This document shows positions 18,248-26,793 of a stretch of 64,000 nt of DNA, piece by piece. Under the pieces are notes generated by a model. That model was not told where the DNA came from, searched no databases, and saw nothing but the letters and a program-made list of their open reading frames with translations. The stretch covers positions 5,818,001-5,882,000 of the forward strand of contig NZ_CP036276.1 in assembly GCF_007747995.1 (NCBI RefSeq). The letters run 5' to 3'. This DNA is from Symmachiella dynata (lineage in GTDB: Bacteria > Planctomycetota > Planctomycetia > Planctomycetales > Planctomycetaceae). The position numbers and the translations under genes are program-made. Each line of letters opens with the position of its first letter. Position 1 is the stretch's first letter.

Positions 18248-19210
18248 TTAGCGTTTATCGATTTCGACTTCAATGTCGGCATCGCGGTCGTGTTTCACCT
18301 TGTAGCGTTTATACAGTTCGTTGGTGTATGAACGATCGGCGAAGTTCGGCCAATGCTCTTGGTCAAATCCGCGAGCCCCTTCCAACTGCTCCTGCGTAAC
18401 ATTCAGGACAGCAATATGCTCGTTCTTGTCATCCGGATTCGGTTGGCATTTGAACGCTTCGAAAGGTACGGCGAACATTTTGTCGCCCAAACCTAAAAAC
18501 CCGCCATAGGTCACGGCTGCGTATTGAACGTCGCCATTATTGGCATTGATCACAAGATCTTGGATTTCACCCACGCTTTTGCCTTCCGGGTTTTGGATAT
18601 TCAAACCATGGAGTTGGCTGGCACGGATGTTTGCACCTGCGGTCTTCTTGTCAATCGCCCCGGTCCGCTCACGCGCCGAGTTGGCAGCGGTCTCACGATG
18701 GGCTTTTCGGTGTTTCACCTTATAACGTCGATCGACGGTTCTGGTGAATTTTTGATCGGCAAAGTTGGGCCAATGGTCTTCATCAAACCCGCGATCCCCT
18801 TCGAGCTGTTCCTGCGTGACATCCAATACGAGGACGTATTCGTTCGCATCATCGGAGTCCTGACGGCAAGTGAAGGCGTCGTAAGGAACGGCAAACATTT
18901 TGTTTCCGATTCCTAGGATTCCACCGTAAGTGACTGCGGCGTAGCGGATGTTGCCGTGGTTGGCGTCGATCACCAAGTCACTGATTTCCCCCACGCTTTT
19001 GCCTTGTGGGTTATAGATATTCCTGCCCAACAGTTCGGTTGTGCGGACGTTGGCGCCGGCCGTTTTCTCGTCCAGCTTGCCGATTTTGTCCCGTTTCGTT
19101 GCCGGGGATTTGCGTTTTGTATTGGTGTCATCGTAGGCGATCGCCAGCATCGTGGCGGACGCCAAAAAGATGACGGCTAAACTACTGCTTATCAAGTGTG
19201 TGCGTTTCAT
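18248..19210 (-). CDS. Exported protein with two PRC-barrel domains
   Basis: A 320-residue protein. A signal peptide (residues 1-25, ending AIA) is followed by two tandem PRC-barrel repeats, about 50-165 and 195-300. Each repeat contains NxQGKSVGEIsDLVIDAnhGnirYAAVTYGG-type sequence, then KMFAVPYdAFtC and VLDVTQEQLEGdRGFDedHWPNFAD. The repeats are far more alike than unrelated PRC domains, showing a recent duplication. PRC-barrels occur in ribosome maturation and in envelope-stress proteins; the signal peptide points to the latter. A terminator follows. I found no sigma-54 box upstream, so it may be controlled differently from its neighbours. Confidence 0.88.
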   Translation of the reverse strand: MKRTHLISSSLAVIFLASATMLAIAYDDTNTKRKSPATKRDKIGKLDEKTAGANVRTTELLGRNIYNPQGKSVGEISDLVIDANHGNIRYAAVTYGGILGIGNKMFAVPYDAFTCRQDSDDANEYVLVLDVTQEQLEGDRGFDEDHWPNFADQKFTRTVDRRYKVKHRKAHRETAANSARERTGAIDKKTAGANIRASQLHGLNIQNPEGKSVGEIQDLVINANNGDVQYAAVTYGGFLGLGDKMFAVPFEAFKCQPNPDDKNEHIAVLNVTQEQLEGARGFDQEHWPNFADRSYTNELYKRYKVKHDRDADIEVEIDKR

Positions 19211-19406
19211 GGCTTTTTCCTCCGTAAAAGTTCACTGTGGGAATTGGCTGCGACGTTTTGTGTTTGCCGTGACGATTACGAAATCTGCCGATAGCAATTG
19301 AGGGCACATACCCTTTGCGGTGCGTCGATACGCGTGCAGTTCGTGCGTCTGGGGCAATTAAAAAAAACGTGGCTTCAGTTGGAATGACGCATTCCGACTG
19401 CTCGTT

Positions 19407-19610
19407 TCAGCACGTGCAGGATTTCTCAAATGACTGAACCTGCTCTTCCGCTTTCTCGCGGGCAATTCCGTAACGTTCTTGAATTTTCCCAACGAGAACG
19501 TCCCGTTTTCCATCGATTGAATCCAGTTCGTCATCGGTCAGATCGCCCCATTTTTGTTTGGCTTGACCTTTGACCTGTTTCCATTTTCCTTCGATTTGAT
19601 CCCAATTCAT
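19407..19610 (-). CDS. CsbD family stress protein
   Basis: A 67-residue CsbD-like protein: MNWDQIEGKWKQVKGQAKQKWGDLTDDELDSIDGKRDVLVGKIQ-type sequence spanning the whole family domain, then a short helical tail ending in two cysteines (KSCTC). CsbD is a general-stress protein in Bacillus; its molecular role is unknown. It lies 90 bases downstream of the BON gene on the same strand and probably shares its sigma-54 promoter P2. Confidence 0.92.
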   Translation of the reverse strand: MNWDQIEGKWKQVKGQAKQKWGDLTDDELDSIDGKRDVLVGKIQERYGIAREKAEEQVQSFEKSCTC

Positions 19611-19700
19611 GTCTGTGCTCCTTGTTCATAGGTGACAATGTGCCGTCTGCGCGGCGTGTTAAAACAGATTTTGCGTTGCCGACAAGACAACGCCCGTTGT

Positions 19701-20012
19701 TCAGAGTGTCGGGTGGGCATCAATCACCTGTAACTGATTGATGACGTGATGCACTCCCGGTACTTTTGCTGCGATTGTTTGTGCAAGCTGCTTTTGATAG
19801 TAGGAGTTTGCCGTCCCGCGAAGCACGATCGTGGTTCCACGCGATTCGCATCGCACGCGGGTCAGCCGGTGGACCCCTAAACGCTGCATGGAATTCCAGA
19901 CCCGCTCGGCGAGTTGATCTTTTGAATGCTCCGAGGTTGCGTTGATGAACATGGTTCCATTTCTTTCACTCGACTCGCAATGAATTGTGCCTTGGGACAG
20001 GCTGACGAACAT
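19701..20012 (-). CDS. BON-domain protein
   Basis: Up to 103 residues with a single BON domain (about 33-100): LAERVWNSMQRLGVHRLTRVRCESRG, then TIVLRGTANSYYQKQLAQTIAAKVPGVHHVINQLQV. BON domains bind lipid surfaces and occur in OsmY-type osmotic stress proteins. No signal peptide is evident. The start is uncertain; ATG 19952 (MFINATSEHS) would still include the domain. It is the first gene after sigma-54 promoter P2 and is followed by csbD. Confidence 0.82.
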   Translation of the reverse strand: MFVSLSQGTIHCESSERNGTMFINATSEHSKDQLAERVWNSMQRLGVHRLTRVRCESRGTTIVLRGTANSYYQKQLAQTIAAKVPGVHHVINQLQVIDAHPTL

Positions 20013-20174
20013 CTGATTTCGTCATCGCTCAATCAGCTTGTTCCCTGGTGAATAGCTTGCGGCCAATCCTCGACAAGTGGCGTTGTGCGGTAAGTGGCTG
20101 CGGCTAGTTTGACGCTCGGCTTTGATTGAAGCCGCCCTACGACTACCGCTTGCCATGCTTGTTACACCATCTGT

Positions 20175-20193
20175 TTTGCACATGCCGTGCCAA
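20175..20193 (-). promoter_or_regulatory. Sigma-54 promoter (P2)
   Basis: TTGGCACGGCATGTGCAAA on the minus strand, nearly the ideal sigma-54 sequence with GG-N10-GC. It lies about 165 bases upstream of the BON-csbD pair. Confidence 0.8.
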
Positions 20194-20377
20194 TAGAAAA
20201 TAATGCAGCGAGACTTCGGCGCATTTCTACATCGCGAAGTCTCCAAGGCTATTGATTGCGTGGAGATACTAGTCGGATCAGATTTCAAACAATTCCGTTG
20301 ACCGCATTCACCACCATGAAATTGTGGTTGGTGGATAAAAATGGCGCACCGATATCTGGTTGCCGATCTACCGCAAT

Positions 20378-20389
20378 GGTCGTTGAGCG
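20378..20389 (-). promoter_or_regulatory. Candidate activator site for P2
   Basis: Minus strand CGCTCAACGACC, an exact match to the shared YGYTCAACGACC sequence, 185 bases upstream of P2. Confidence 0.55.
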
Positions 20390-20662
20390 TTCTCGCATTT
20401 GATCCAGCAACGGCGCATAACGGCTGGAGAACATCAGAGGGGGAGCAGAGCAGTTCTTTGTTGAACCGTCGGCTCTTTAAGCGACCGACGGCTCAGTCGG
20501 ATTACATCTACAGATAAATCATCCGTCATCGAGACTCGCGTGACGTGTGGTCGATTTCAAACCACACGGCAGCACGTTTTGCAAGCGCGTCTGGCGACAC
20601 TGAAGTTTCAACTCGCCAACATATGAGCATCCGCTTTTGTTTGGCTAAGCGGGCAGCGCTGA

Positions 20663-23600
20663 CTATTCTCGATATTTTGCCAATGCGAGGTCGAGTTGTG
20701 CGACGTGTTGCTCGAGTTGTGTTTGCAATGCTTTCGCCCCCGTCAAATCGCCGGCTTTGCCAAGTTGCTCTAACTCGTTGGCCGTGGAGAGACAGTTCTC
20801 AGCACCGAAATTGGCAGCGATGCCTTTGAGGCTGTGCGCTGCGTGTTGCACGGCTGAGGGGTCGGCGGCGTCGATTGCTTTCCCGAGATCCTCAAGCAGC
20901 TTGGGTGAGTCTTCTTGAAAGTAGCCGATAAACTCCAGAAACAGGTTCTTGTCCCCATTCAGGCGCCGCATCGTGCCTGCATAATCGACAACGTCATCTG
21001 GCGAAGCGGGTAACTCCGGCTGTGGTGTAGAAGATGCGTTCTCAACAATTTCAGCGGATTCTTCAAAGTCATAATCGTCTTCGAGATCGTGTAGGTTGTC
21101 GCGGCCGAGAGAGGCATTTTCTACCAACTGGACCAGTTCCTCCACATCAACTGGCTTGGAGAGGTAGGCATCCATGCCGGCCGCTAAACATTTCTCGCGA
21201 TCTCCCCGCATGGCGTGGGCGGTCATGGCAATGATGGGTGTTGATTTTTTAGAATCATTTTCAACGGCGCGTATTTTTGCAGTCGCTTTATAACCGTCCA
21301 TGACCGGCATTTGCACATCCATCAAGATCACATCGAAGGCCCGATCATGGTACAACTGAATCGCTTCCTGGCCGTTCTGAGCAACGGTGACCGTATGCCC
21401 GTACTTTTGTAGGATGATTCTCACGACTTTCTGATTGGCGGGTGTATCCTCCGCCAGCAAAACCGAAAGCGACCGATGTGAGGTGCGGTTGTTGTGTGGG
21501 TTCACTTCGTCATTGGTTTCGTCGACTTGGACATGCATGGCCTGCATGACGGCGTCCAACAGGTCGGATTGCGAGACCGGTTTCTGTAAAAAGTGATCGA
21601 CTCCAGACTCGGTTTCCCGCTGTTTGAATTCCTGTCGATCAGACGAAGAGATCATCAAGATAATTGGCGGCGGATTGGTGGTTCGTTCGCAGATACGTCG
21701 CGATAACGTATATCCGTCTACTCCCGGCATCTGCGCGTCGAGGATGACTAACGGATAGGGAGCACCGTTTTCGCATGCTCGATCCATCCGGCGAATCGCT
21801 TGTTCGGCTCCCTCCACGGTATCGGGTTGCATGGACCAATTCTTCAACATTTGGGCTAGAATGCGACGGTTCGTCTCGTTGTCATCCACGACCAGAACCG
21901 GCAAATTTTGCAGTTGCTTGAGCGACAATCCTTCCGACGGTTTTCTCGTCGCGATCGATTGACGGGCAAGTGTCACCTGAAACGACAGACAACTTCCTTT
22001 CTCCGGTTCGCTTTCGACGGAGAGTTTTCCGCCCATTAAACGCAGTAGCTGGTTGCAGATGGCCAGTCCCAGACCCGTTCCTCCATGTCGCCTGGTGGAA
22101 GAGGCATCGACTTGAGTGAACGGTTCGAGAATGCGGCGTTGGTCATCCGGAAGAATACCGACGCCGGTATCGCGAACCGAAAAACGGAGTCGCACTTTAC
22201 TGGGCCATTTTTTCAATGTTTCCACAGCAACGACCACTTCGCCGGCATCGGTGAATTTCACCGCATTATTGATGAGGTTGGTCAAAACTTGCTTAAGCCT
22301 AACCGTGTCGCCCACTAATTCGTCGGGGACATTGCTTGCCACATCGCAGGCCAATTCCAACCCTTTATCAAACGCATGCAGCGATAGCGGCTTGATGGCC
22401 ACATCCAGCATTTCGCGTAGATGAAACGGTTCGTTTTCGATCGTAAATTTCCCGGACTCCAGCTTCGAGAAGTCGAGGATGTCGTTCACCAACGTCAGCA
22501 ACGAGTGCGCTGACTCGTTGGCTGTTCGAATGTAGTCCTCCACATCGTCTGTCAACTTTTCACCGAGTGCGATTTGCGTCATGCCAATAATTGCGTTCAT
22601 GGGCGTTCGCAATTCATGACTGACATTGGCTAGAAATTCTGCGCGCGAGCGATTGGCTTTTTCGGCATCTTCCTTGGCGACAAACAGCTCTTTTTGTTGC
22701 CGTTTACGTTCGGTGATATCTCGCTCGATCGTTGACGAGCCAATGTCCACCCCGTTCTCATCGGCGATCGGCGATACGGTGACGGAGACGGAGAGTAATT
22801 GCCCATCTTTTCGTTTCCGGATCGTTTCAAATTGTTCCAACCGCCTCCCCGAATGTATCGCCTCGGTGATGACTTTCGTTTCTTCTTCAATATCCGGCGG
22901 CAAGAGAAAATCGATGGTTCTACCAAGCGTTTCTTCTTCCCGATAGCCATAGACGCGTTCGGCCCCCAAGTTCCAACTGTTGATCGTGCCATCGATGTCG
23001 ATGCCGATGATTGCGTCGTAGGAAGAATCGACAAGTGCCGCCAAGCGAGCCCGATATTTTGAGTTTTCGCTCTTCTGCGAAATATCGCGGACAAAGGCAT
23101 TGAAGAGGACTTTGCCGTCAAGCGACACGGCAACGACGCTCAATTCGATGGGGAATTCTTCTCCGTTTTTTCGTAAGGCGGTCAGCTCCACCCGTTGGCC
23201 CAGGATCGGTCCCATCCCCGTTTTAAGAAATCGCGCTAACCCTTGGCGTTGAGCGGTCCGATATTCCGGCGGGATGATGCGCGATGCGAGTTCTTCACCA
23301 ACAACTTCTGATCGTGTCCAACCAAACGTGGTTTCCGCCTGGGCATTCCAGTCCACGATGCGGCCGCGTTGGTCAATCGAGACGACGGCATCCATCGCAG
23401 TTTCAACGATGCTGCTGCGATAACGTTCTCGACTGAGTAGCGTACGTTTGGCACGCACGATTTTACCACACAAGGCGGCCGTCAACCAAATGGCGAACAT
23501 CCCCAACAGCCGGTTCATGACGGAGATCCAAACAACCTCGTCACTCGTTGAAGAGATATACAGGTCGATCACCAACATGACCGAACATAATGCCGCGGTG

Positions 23601-23803
23601 GCGTAGATATCTAAAGCTTTTCCGGTTCGGAAAGCCAACCAGATAATCGGCAAATACAATATGTAGCCAGCCACATCGACTGCCAGAAACGAATCGAGCA
23701 GAAACACTGCTCCAACGGCCGCTAAGACACTCACGCGTGCCAAGACGTACGATTCACGCGAGTTATCCACGACGTCTTGGAACGGCATCGAGTCAGAATT
23801 CAT
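20663..23803 (-). CDS. Hybrid sensor histidine kinase (PAS-PAS-HisKA-HATPase-REC-REC-Hpt)
   Basis: About 1046 residues. An N-terminal membrane region has four to five helices (residues 20-115). Two PAS domains follow (about 130-245 and 255-370), then HisKA with phospho-acceptor in NVSHELRTPMN (H396) and an ATPase domain with N-box LINNAVKF and G-boxes DTGVGI and HGGTGLGL. Two receivers follow: the first has DDN with LDAQMPG, the second AED with MDVQMPVMDG. A C-terminal Hpt domain carries AAHSLKG. The architecture supports a multistep phosphorelay with an external response regulator as final acceptor. ATG at 23803 has AAGGTAGG upstream. The nearest separate response regulator is the NtrC-type gene 2.5 kb away, and a sigma-54-like box precedes this gene too. 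Confidence 0.93.
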   Translation of the reverse strand: MNSDSMPFQDVVDNSRESYVLARVSVLAAVGAVFLLDSFLAVDVAGYILYLPIIWLAFRTGKALDIYATAALCSVMLVIDLYISSTSDEVVWISVMNRLLGMFAIWLTAALCGKIVRAKRTLLSRERYRSSIVETAMDAVVSIDQRGRIVDWNAQAETTFGWTRSEVVGEELASRIIPPEYRTAQRQGLARFLKTGMGPILGQRVELTALRKNGEEFPIELSVVAVSLDGKVLFNAFVRDISQKSENSKYRARLAALVDSSYDAIIGIDIDGTINSWNLGAERVYGYREEETLGRTIDFLLPPDIEEETKVITEAIHSGRRLEQFETIRKRKDGQLLSVSVTVSPIADENGVDIGSSTIERDITERKRQQKELFVAKEDAEKANRSRAEFLANVSHELRTPMNAIIGMTQIALGEKLTDDVEDYIRTANESAHSLLTLVNDILDFSKLESGKFTIENEPFHLREMLDVAIKPLSLHAFDKGLELACDVASNVPDELVGDTVRLKQVLTNLINNAVKFTDAGEVVVAVETLKKWPSKVRLRFSVRDTGVGILPDDQRRILEPFTQVDASSTRRHGGTGLGLAICNQLLRLMGGKLSVESEPEKGSCLSFQVTLARQSIATRKPSEGLSLKQLQNLPVLVVDDNETNRRILAQMLKNWSMQPDTVEGAEQAIRRMDRACENGAPYPLVILDAQMPGVDGYTLSRRICERTTNPPPIILMISSSDRQEFKQRETESGVDHFLQKPVSQSDLLDAVMQAMHVQVDETNDEVNPHNNRTSHRSLSVLLAEDTPANQKVVRIILQKYGHTVTVAQNGQEAIQLYHDRAFDVILMDVQMPVMDGYKATAKIRAVENDSKKSTPIIAMTAHAMRGDREKCLAAGMDAYLSKPVDVEELVQLVENASLGRDNLHDLEDDYDFEESAEIVENASSTPQPELPASPDDVVDYAGTMRRLNGDKNLFLEFIGYFQEDSPKLLEDLGKAIDAADPSAVQHAAHSLKGIAANFGAENCLSTANELEQLGKAGDLTGAKALQTQLEQHVAQLDLALAKYRE

Positions 23804-23838
23804 ACGGCCTACCTTCATCACTGACACTGAACACAAAG

Positions 23839-23855
23839 AGCATCAGTATAGCCAA
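23839..23855 (-). promoter_or_regulatory. Possible sigma-54 promoter (P3)
   Basis: TTGGCTATACTGATGCT on the minus strand keeps TTGGC and TGC with GG-N10-GC but lacks the CACG bases. It is 36 bases before the kinase start. Weaker than the other boxes. Confidence 0.45.
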
Positions 23856-23986
23856 TCTGTCCGTGATCCAGCTAACGAGACGAGAGAGATCAACGGAAGT
23901 GGCCCCAGTCTGCTCCTTGCTGCGCAGCATTTTTCGCGACGTCGCAATCAACAGTGCTCCATGCCTCCGCCACCCAATGGGAGATC

Positions 23987-24181
23987 CTACCAGGGCTTCA
24001 ATTTCCAGCCCAGTACAAAGCCGATTCCAAACGCCCATAAGGTCACGACCTCGGGTCGTTCTTGAGCGTACTGTTTCATGCACTCAATCGCCGCATCGCC
24101 GGCCGACATGGCCTCTTGACCTGCGAGATGAATCGGCTTCGAGTGACGTTCATGGGATTGGATATTCATATCGTCTGTCAT
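23987..24181 (-). CDS. Small YqjD/ElaB-like C-terminally anchored protein
   Basis: 64 residues: a short charged N-terminus, a helix (AMSAGDAAIECMKQYAQERPEVV), then a C-terminal hydrophobic segment ending in a lysine-tagged tail (GFVLGWKLKPW). This is the layout of DUF883/YqjD proteins, which attach ribosomes or stress factors to the inner membrane in enterobacteria. AGGAG lies six bases before the ATG. It is last of a run of similar small genes on this strand. Confidence 0.7.
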   Translation of the reverse strand: MTDDMNIQSHERHSKPIHLAGQEAMSAGDAAIECMKQYAQERPEVVTLWAFGIGFVLGWKLKPW

Positions 24182-24265
24182 CGATTGCTCCTTTGTGGCA
24201 GAACTGAAGCAAGTTCACTTCTCAGGATTACCTTGAAAGTGACTTGCCCTGGGGTTTCCATATGG

Positions 24266-24706
24266 TCATATCGAACGGGTCTGTTTTTCCGCAGTCCCTT
24301 TTAACGCGAGTTTTATCCACGTCAGGTTGCTGCGAAATTCTTGTTTGGATCGACGGAATGCGTTAAACGACTTGCCCATCCACAGCCAGCCGGCGATACC
24401 GCTCAGGCTGGCGATGATCAGGCCGGTTACGGTTGCTATTAAAAATGCCAACCAAGTTTGCAGGCCGGCTTGAACCAGCCCCAAAGCCAATGTTGCCAAG
24501 GCCATCGGAACACAGCCCAATGCGACGACCAGTGTGATCGCCAGCGCGATGAGCGGTTTGGCAGTGCGTTTCAGATAATCCTCGGCATCGACCTTGAGCA
24601 GTTCGGCCTGCAATTCGGCTAAGGAGACGACGTCGTGTGCGAACTGGCCCACATTGCGGGCGACGGTGCGCGGTGGAAAGTGCGTTGAGCCGTTGTGTTC
24701 ACTCAT
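24266..24706 (-). CDS. YqjE-like phage-holin-family membrane protein
   Basis: 146 residues of the putative Actinobacteriophage holin X / YqjE family. An amphipathic helix (VGQFAHDVVSLAELQAELLKVDAEDYLKR) precedes two long transmembrane helices (about 55-80 and 85-110) and a basic C-terminal tail. The domain is widespread in non-phage stress loci, including E. coli yqjE beside yqjD, and there is no sign of a prophage here. Its ATG overlaps the stop of the upstream gene (ATGA), so the two are translationally coupled. Confidence 0.82.
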   Translation of the reverse strand: MSEHNGSTHFPPRTVARNVGQFAHDVVSLAELQAELLKVDAEDYLKRTAKPLIALAITLVVALGCVPMALATLALGLVQAGLQTWLAFLIATVTGLIIASLSGIAGWLWMGKSFNAFRRSKQEFRSNLTWIKLALKGTAEKQTRSI

Positions 24707-24924
24707 TTTCGTTTCACCCACCAACCCAGAACCAGACCGGTCGCGACTGCCGCCCCCAATGCCACTGCCGGGTTAGCAGAGACGACTTGTTCCAGTTTTT
24801 TGACGAGTTGTTTCCCCTGCCCTAATGCGGCAGCTGCGATTTCTTCGGGGCTACCACATTCGGTGAATGATTTTGGATCGATACTGTGATCGGCGAGGGG
24901 CGAGTCGGTCATACGGTTCGTCAT
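24703..24924 (-). CDS. DUF883/YqjD-like small membrane protein
   Basis: 73 residues. A helix with SPEEIAAAALGQGKQLVKKLEQVVSANP leads to a C-terminal glycine-rich hydrophobic anchor (VALGAAVATGLVLGWWVKRK). ATG at 24924 is preferred: GGAG lies six bases upstream, whereas upstream in-frame ATGs lack one. The stop overlaps the next gene's start in ATGA. Pairing of a YqjD-like with a YqjE-like gene matches the arrangement of yqjD-yqjE in E. coli. Confidence 0.78.
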   Translation of the reverse strand: MTNRMTDSPLADHSIDPKSFTECGSPEEIAAAALGQGKQLVKKLEQVVSANPAVALGAAVATGLVLGWWVKRK

Positions 24925-24977
24925 TGATTTCTCCATCGAGTTGTATTGTTGAGTCAAAAAGCGAATGTTGACGCGCA

Positions 24978-25379
24978 TCACTCGGTATCAGCGGCGATCT
25001 GCTCGCCACCTTGTTGGCCGAAATAATTCCCGGCGTAAGCGACAGCGCCACGCATGGCCATTGTCCCCATGAGACTTAACAAGGTGCTGGTCACGCTGCC
25101 GCGAGATTGCGGCTTTGGGTTCGCTTCGACGACTAATTTGTGTTTTTTTGCCAATTTGATCAGCGTGTCCGCATCGGGAGCCACGAGTTCCACCTGCTTG
25201 GGAACCACGGCATAGCCGGCGGCAAGCGCGGCCCCCATACAAACCCACGGATATCGTTTGACATAGGTTCGCCAATTCGTCATCTCGCGTGTCGATTCAG
25301 CAATATCGTCCACGCCCTCTTTGAGTTCGTGGCGCACGTTTTGCATTTTTCGTCGGATGTCGTCGGCGGGACTGATCAT
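24978..25379 (-). CDS. Hypothetical small protein, DUF883-like N-terminus
   Basis: 133 residues. The first part (KMQNVRHELKEGVDDIAESTREMTNWRTYVKRYPWVCMGAALAAGYAVVP) has a helix plus membrane segment in the style of YqjD. The second half adds a basic linker and another small hydrophobic, glycine-rich stretch (LLSLMGTMAMRGAVAYAGNYFGQQGG). No known family is certain. It leads the group of coupled minus-strand genes ending at 23987. Confidence 0.68.
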   Translation of the reverse strand: MISPADDIRRKMQNVRHELKEGVDDIAESTREMTNWRTYVKRYPWVCMGAALAAGYAVVPKQVELVAPDADTLIKLAKKHKLVVEANPKPQSRGSVTSTLLSLMGTMAMRGAVAYAGNYFGQQGGEQIAADTE

Positions 25380-25432
25380 GGCAATGCTTTGGGGGGTTCC
25401 GTATCAGGATGATTAGCAGACCGTTAACAAAA

Positions 25433-25513
25433 GGGTGCCACTGGCGACTTATCCGCCAGTGCAAACGGTGTGACCTGAAAAACACTGCTGGGCAAGCCAG
25501 CGGTGGCACCCGA
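25433..25513. repeat. GGGTGCCAC dispersed palindrome, copy 1
   Basis: Bounded by GGGTGCCACTGGCG and its rough complement GTGGCACCC, with internal GGCGACTTATCCGCC and GCTGGGCAAGCCAGC hairpins. Related copies lie at 33482-33563 and 40375-40454, always between genes. Confidence 0.7.
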
Positions 25514-25544
25514 CTTTCGATATTTTGCGATTCTTAACAGGCTG

Positions 25545-25796
25545 TTAACGTTTCATAAACGAATCAGGCACGACCGCACTTAAGGAGTCCAACAGTTGTG
25601 CGCCCAACCGCTCCGCGGCCGCCGCCCTGCGCGGCGGCCCGGAGTCAGAGAGTAGGCTGACCACTGTCAGTCCGACCCCCACACCTAACCCAAAGGTGAC
25701 AAGTGCGGAGGACAATGCGTGATCACCGACAAAATCCTTCGACTGCTCGGTGATTGATTCCTGAATATCGTCCAAACGATTACGAGGTTCAGACAT
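25545..25796 (-). CDS. Hypothetical small membrane protein
   Basis: 83 residues: an N-terminal amphipathic helix (RLDDIQESITEQSKDFVGDHA), one transmembrane helix (ALVTFGLGVGVGLTVVSLL), and a basic then Leu-rich tail. It resembles YqjD-type proteins with the order changed. ATG at 25796 has GGAG nine bases upstream. It lies in the same series of small envelope genes; co-transcription from P4 is possible. Confidence 0.72.
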   Translation of the reverse strand: MSEPRNRLDDIQESITEQSKDFVGDHALSSALVTFGLGVGVGLTVVSLLSDSGPPRRAAAAERLGAQLLDSLSAVVPDSFMKR

Positions 25797-25848
25797 GGTC
25801 ACTTTCTCCAAAAGGTGACATATTCAAAAGTTGAATCAGCAGGTCAGA

Positions 25849-26016
25849 TTATGACGGTCGGCGTATCGACCCCGTCACGGCACTGATCAAAAACAACACG
25901 AGGAAAACGACGAACAAGATTTTTGCAACACCGGCGAAACTGGCAGCGATGCCGGTAAATCCCAAAACAGCGAAAGCCAACGCCACGATCAATAAGAAAA
26001 TTGCCAGATTTAACAT
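25849..26016 (-). CDS. DUF1328 family membrane protein
   Basis: A 55-residue protein of the DUF1328 (YtjA) family. The sequence begins MLNLAIFLLIVALAFAVLGF, continues with TGIAASFAGVAKILFVVFLV and ends ISAVTGSIRRPS, i.e. two transmembrane helices joined by the family's GIA-x-AGVAK turn. AAGGAG lies six bases before the ATG. These proteins are stress- or starvation-associated with unknown mechanism. Its small size makes it easy to miss. Confidence 0.9.
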   Translation of the reverse strand: MLNLAIFLLIVALAFAVLGFTGIAASFAGVAKILFVVFLVLFLISAVTGSIRRPS

Positions 26017-26064
26017 TTCAAACTCCTTGAGGTGAAAGGGAAAAGAGGGTGAACAGTTGCGGTA

Positions 26065-26517
26065 TTATCGAGACCGCAAAGCGAGACCGAGCACGACACC
26101 GGTGATTAACCCGGCGCCAAAACAGACTGCTAAAGATTCCGCGGGACGGCGACGGACTAGCTCTTCGGTTTGCTTGTATCCATCGCGCATTTGATCAGCG
26201 GCCCGCGTTGCAGCCACTCTGGCTGACTCGCCAGCATGCGCCGCATAGTCACTGACATTGTCGGCGACATCGTGGACACCTTGGCGGACGGCATCCGAGA
26301 CTTTTTCGACCGTGGAAGTTGAGTTGCTCACGATCTCTTCGAGAAAGTCTTCCACATCGCCACGAGCCTCGCCGGTCTTCCGCTGAATCATTCCGACCAG
26401 CTGAGCGGCGTTGCCGTCGAATTGTTTTAATTCGTTGTCCGTCAGTTCTCCCCAACGGTCGAGTAATTTGCCTTGAATTTCATTCCAGTGCCCTTGCAAA
26501 ACTTGTTTATTGAGCAT
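26065..26517 (-). CDS. CsbD domain fused to a YqjD-like anchor
   Basis: 150 residues. Residues 5-60 are a CsbD domain (VLQGHWNEIQGKLLDRWGELTDNELKQFDG). Residues 65-120 form an amphipathic helix rich in Ala and Glu. Residues 122-150 are a membrane anchor (RRRPAESLAVCFGAGLITGVVLGLALRSR) of the kind seen in DUF883 proteins. The fusion combines the two recurrent modules of this island and would tether a CsbD domain to the cytoplasmic membrane. Confidence 0.88.
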   Translation of the reverse strand: MLNKQVLQGHWNEIQGKLLDRWGELTDNELKQFDGNAAQLVGMIQRKTGEARGDVEDFLEEIVSNSTSTVEKVSDAVRQGVHDVADNVSDYAAHAGESARVAATRAADQMRDGYKQTEELVRRRPAESLAVCFGAGLITGVVLGLALRSR

Positions 26518-26580
26518 GACGTGTTCCCTTGTGTTTTATGTGTTGTCGAATAAGAAACCATCGGACGGGTGGGGATGACC

Positions 26581-26736
26581 TCAGATGACCTTCATCACCA
26601 AAAGCACGATCACAATGATGAGAAGCAGGCCCACGCCGCCGCTGGGTCCATACCCCCAATTCCGACTGTGCGGCCATGTCGGCACTGCGCCGAGAAGCAG
26701 CAAGATCAAAATGATCAGCAAGATGGTTCCCAACAT
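26581..26736 (-). CDS. DUF3309 family small membrane protein
   Basis: A 51-residue protein of the DUF3309 type. MLGTILLIILILLLLGAVP is followed by TWPHSRNWGYGPSGGVG and a second helix LLLIIVIVLLVMKVI. The WPHSxxWGYxPSGG loop is the family signature. It is the first gene after sigma-54 promoter P4, 58 bases downstream of the box, and may lead an operon with the CsbD fusion (63 bases away). Confidence 0.9.
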   Translation of the reverse strand: MLGTILLIILILLLLGAVPTWPHSRNWGYGPSGGVGLLLIIVIVLLVMKVI

Positions 26737-26793
26737 GGCGGTCTCCCCGATGAGTTGTATGTCTTAAAGTTTTGAGCAACGAAACGACGAAAG

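Larger units (their letters stand above)
20013..20662. other. Intergenic region with P2 and dispersed palindromes
   Basis: About 650 bases between the BON and kinase genes. It contains the sigma-54 promoter P2, an exact activator-site candidate, and several small hairpins (for example ACCGTCGG/CCGACGGC near 20465 and CGTGTGGT/ACCACACG near 20540). The remaining sequence codes for nothing supportable. Confidence 0.55.

Noticed and set aside
20022-20288. 88-residue frame between the BON gene and P2
   Set aside because: Composition is not protein-like, there is no ribosome site, and it would overlap the promoter.
24266-24706. Phage holin, suggesting a prophage
   Set aside because: The holin-like fold is the YqjE/holin-X type common in stress loci; no other phage gene is nearby.
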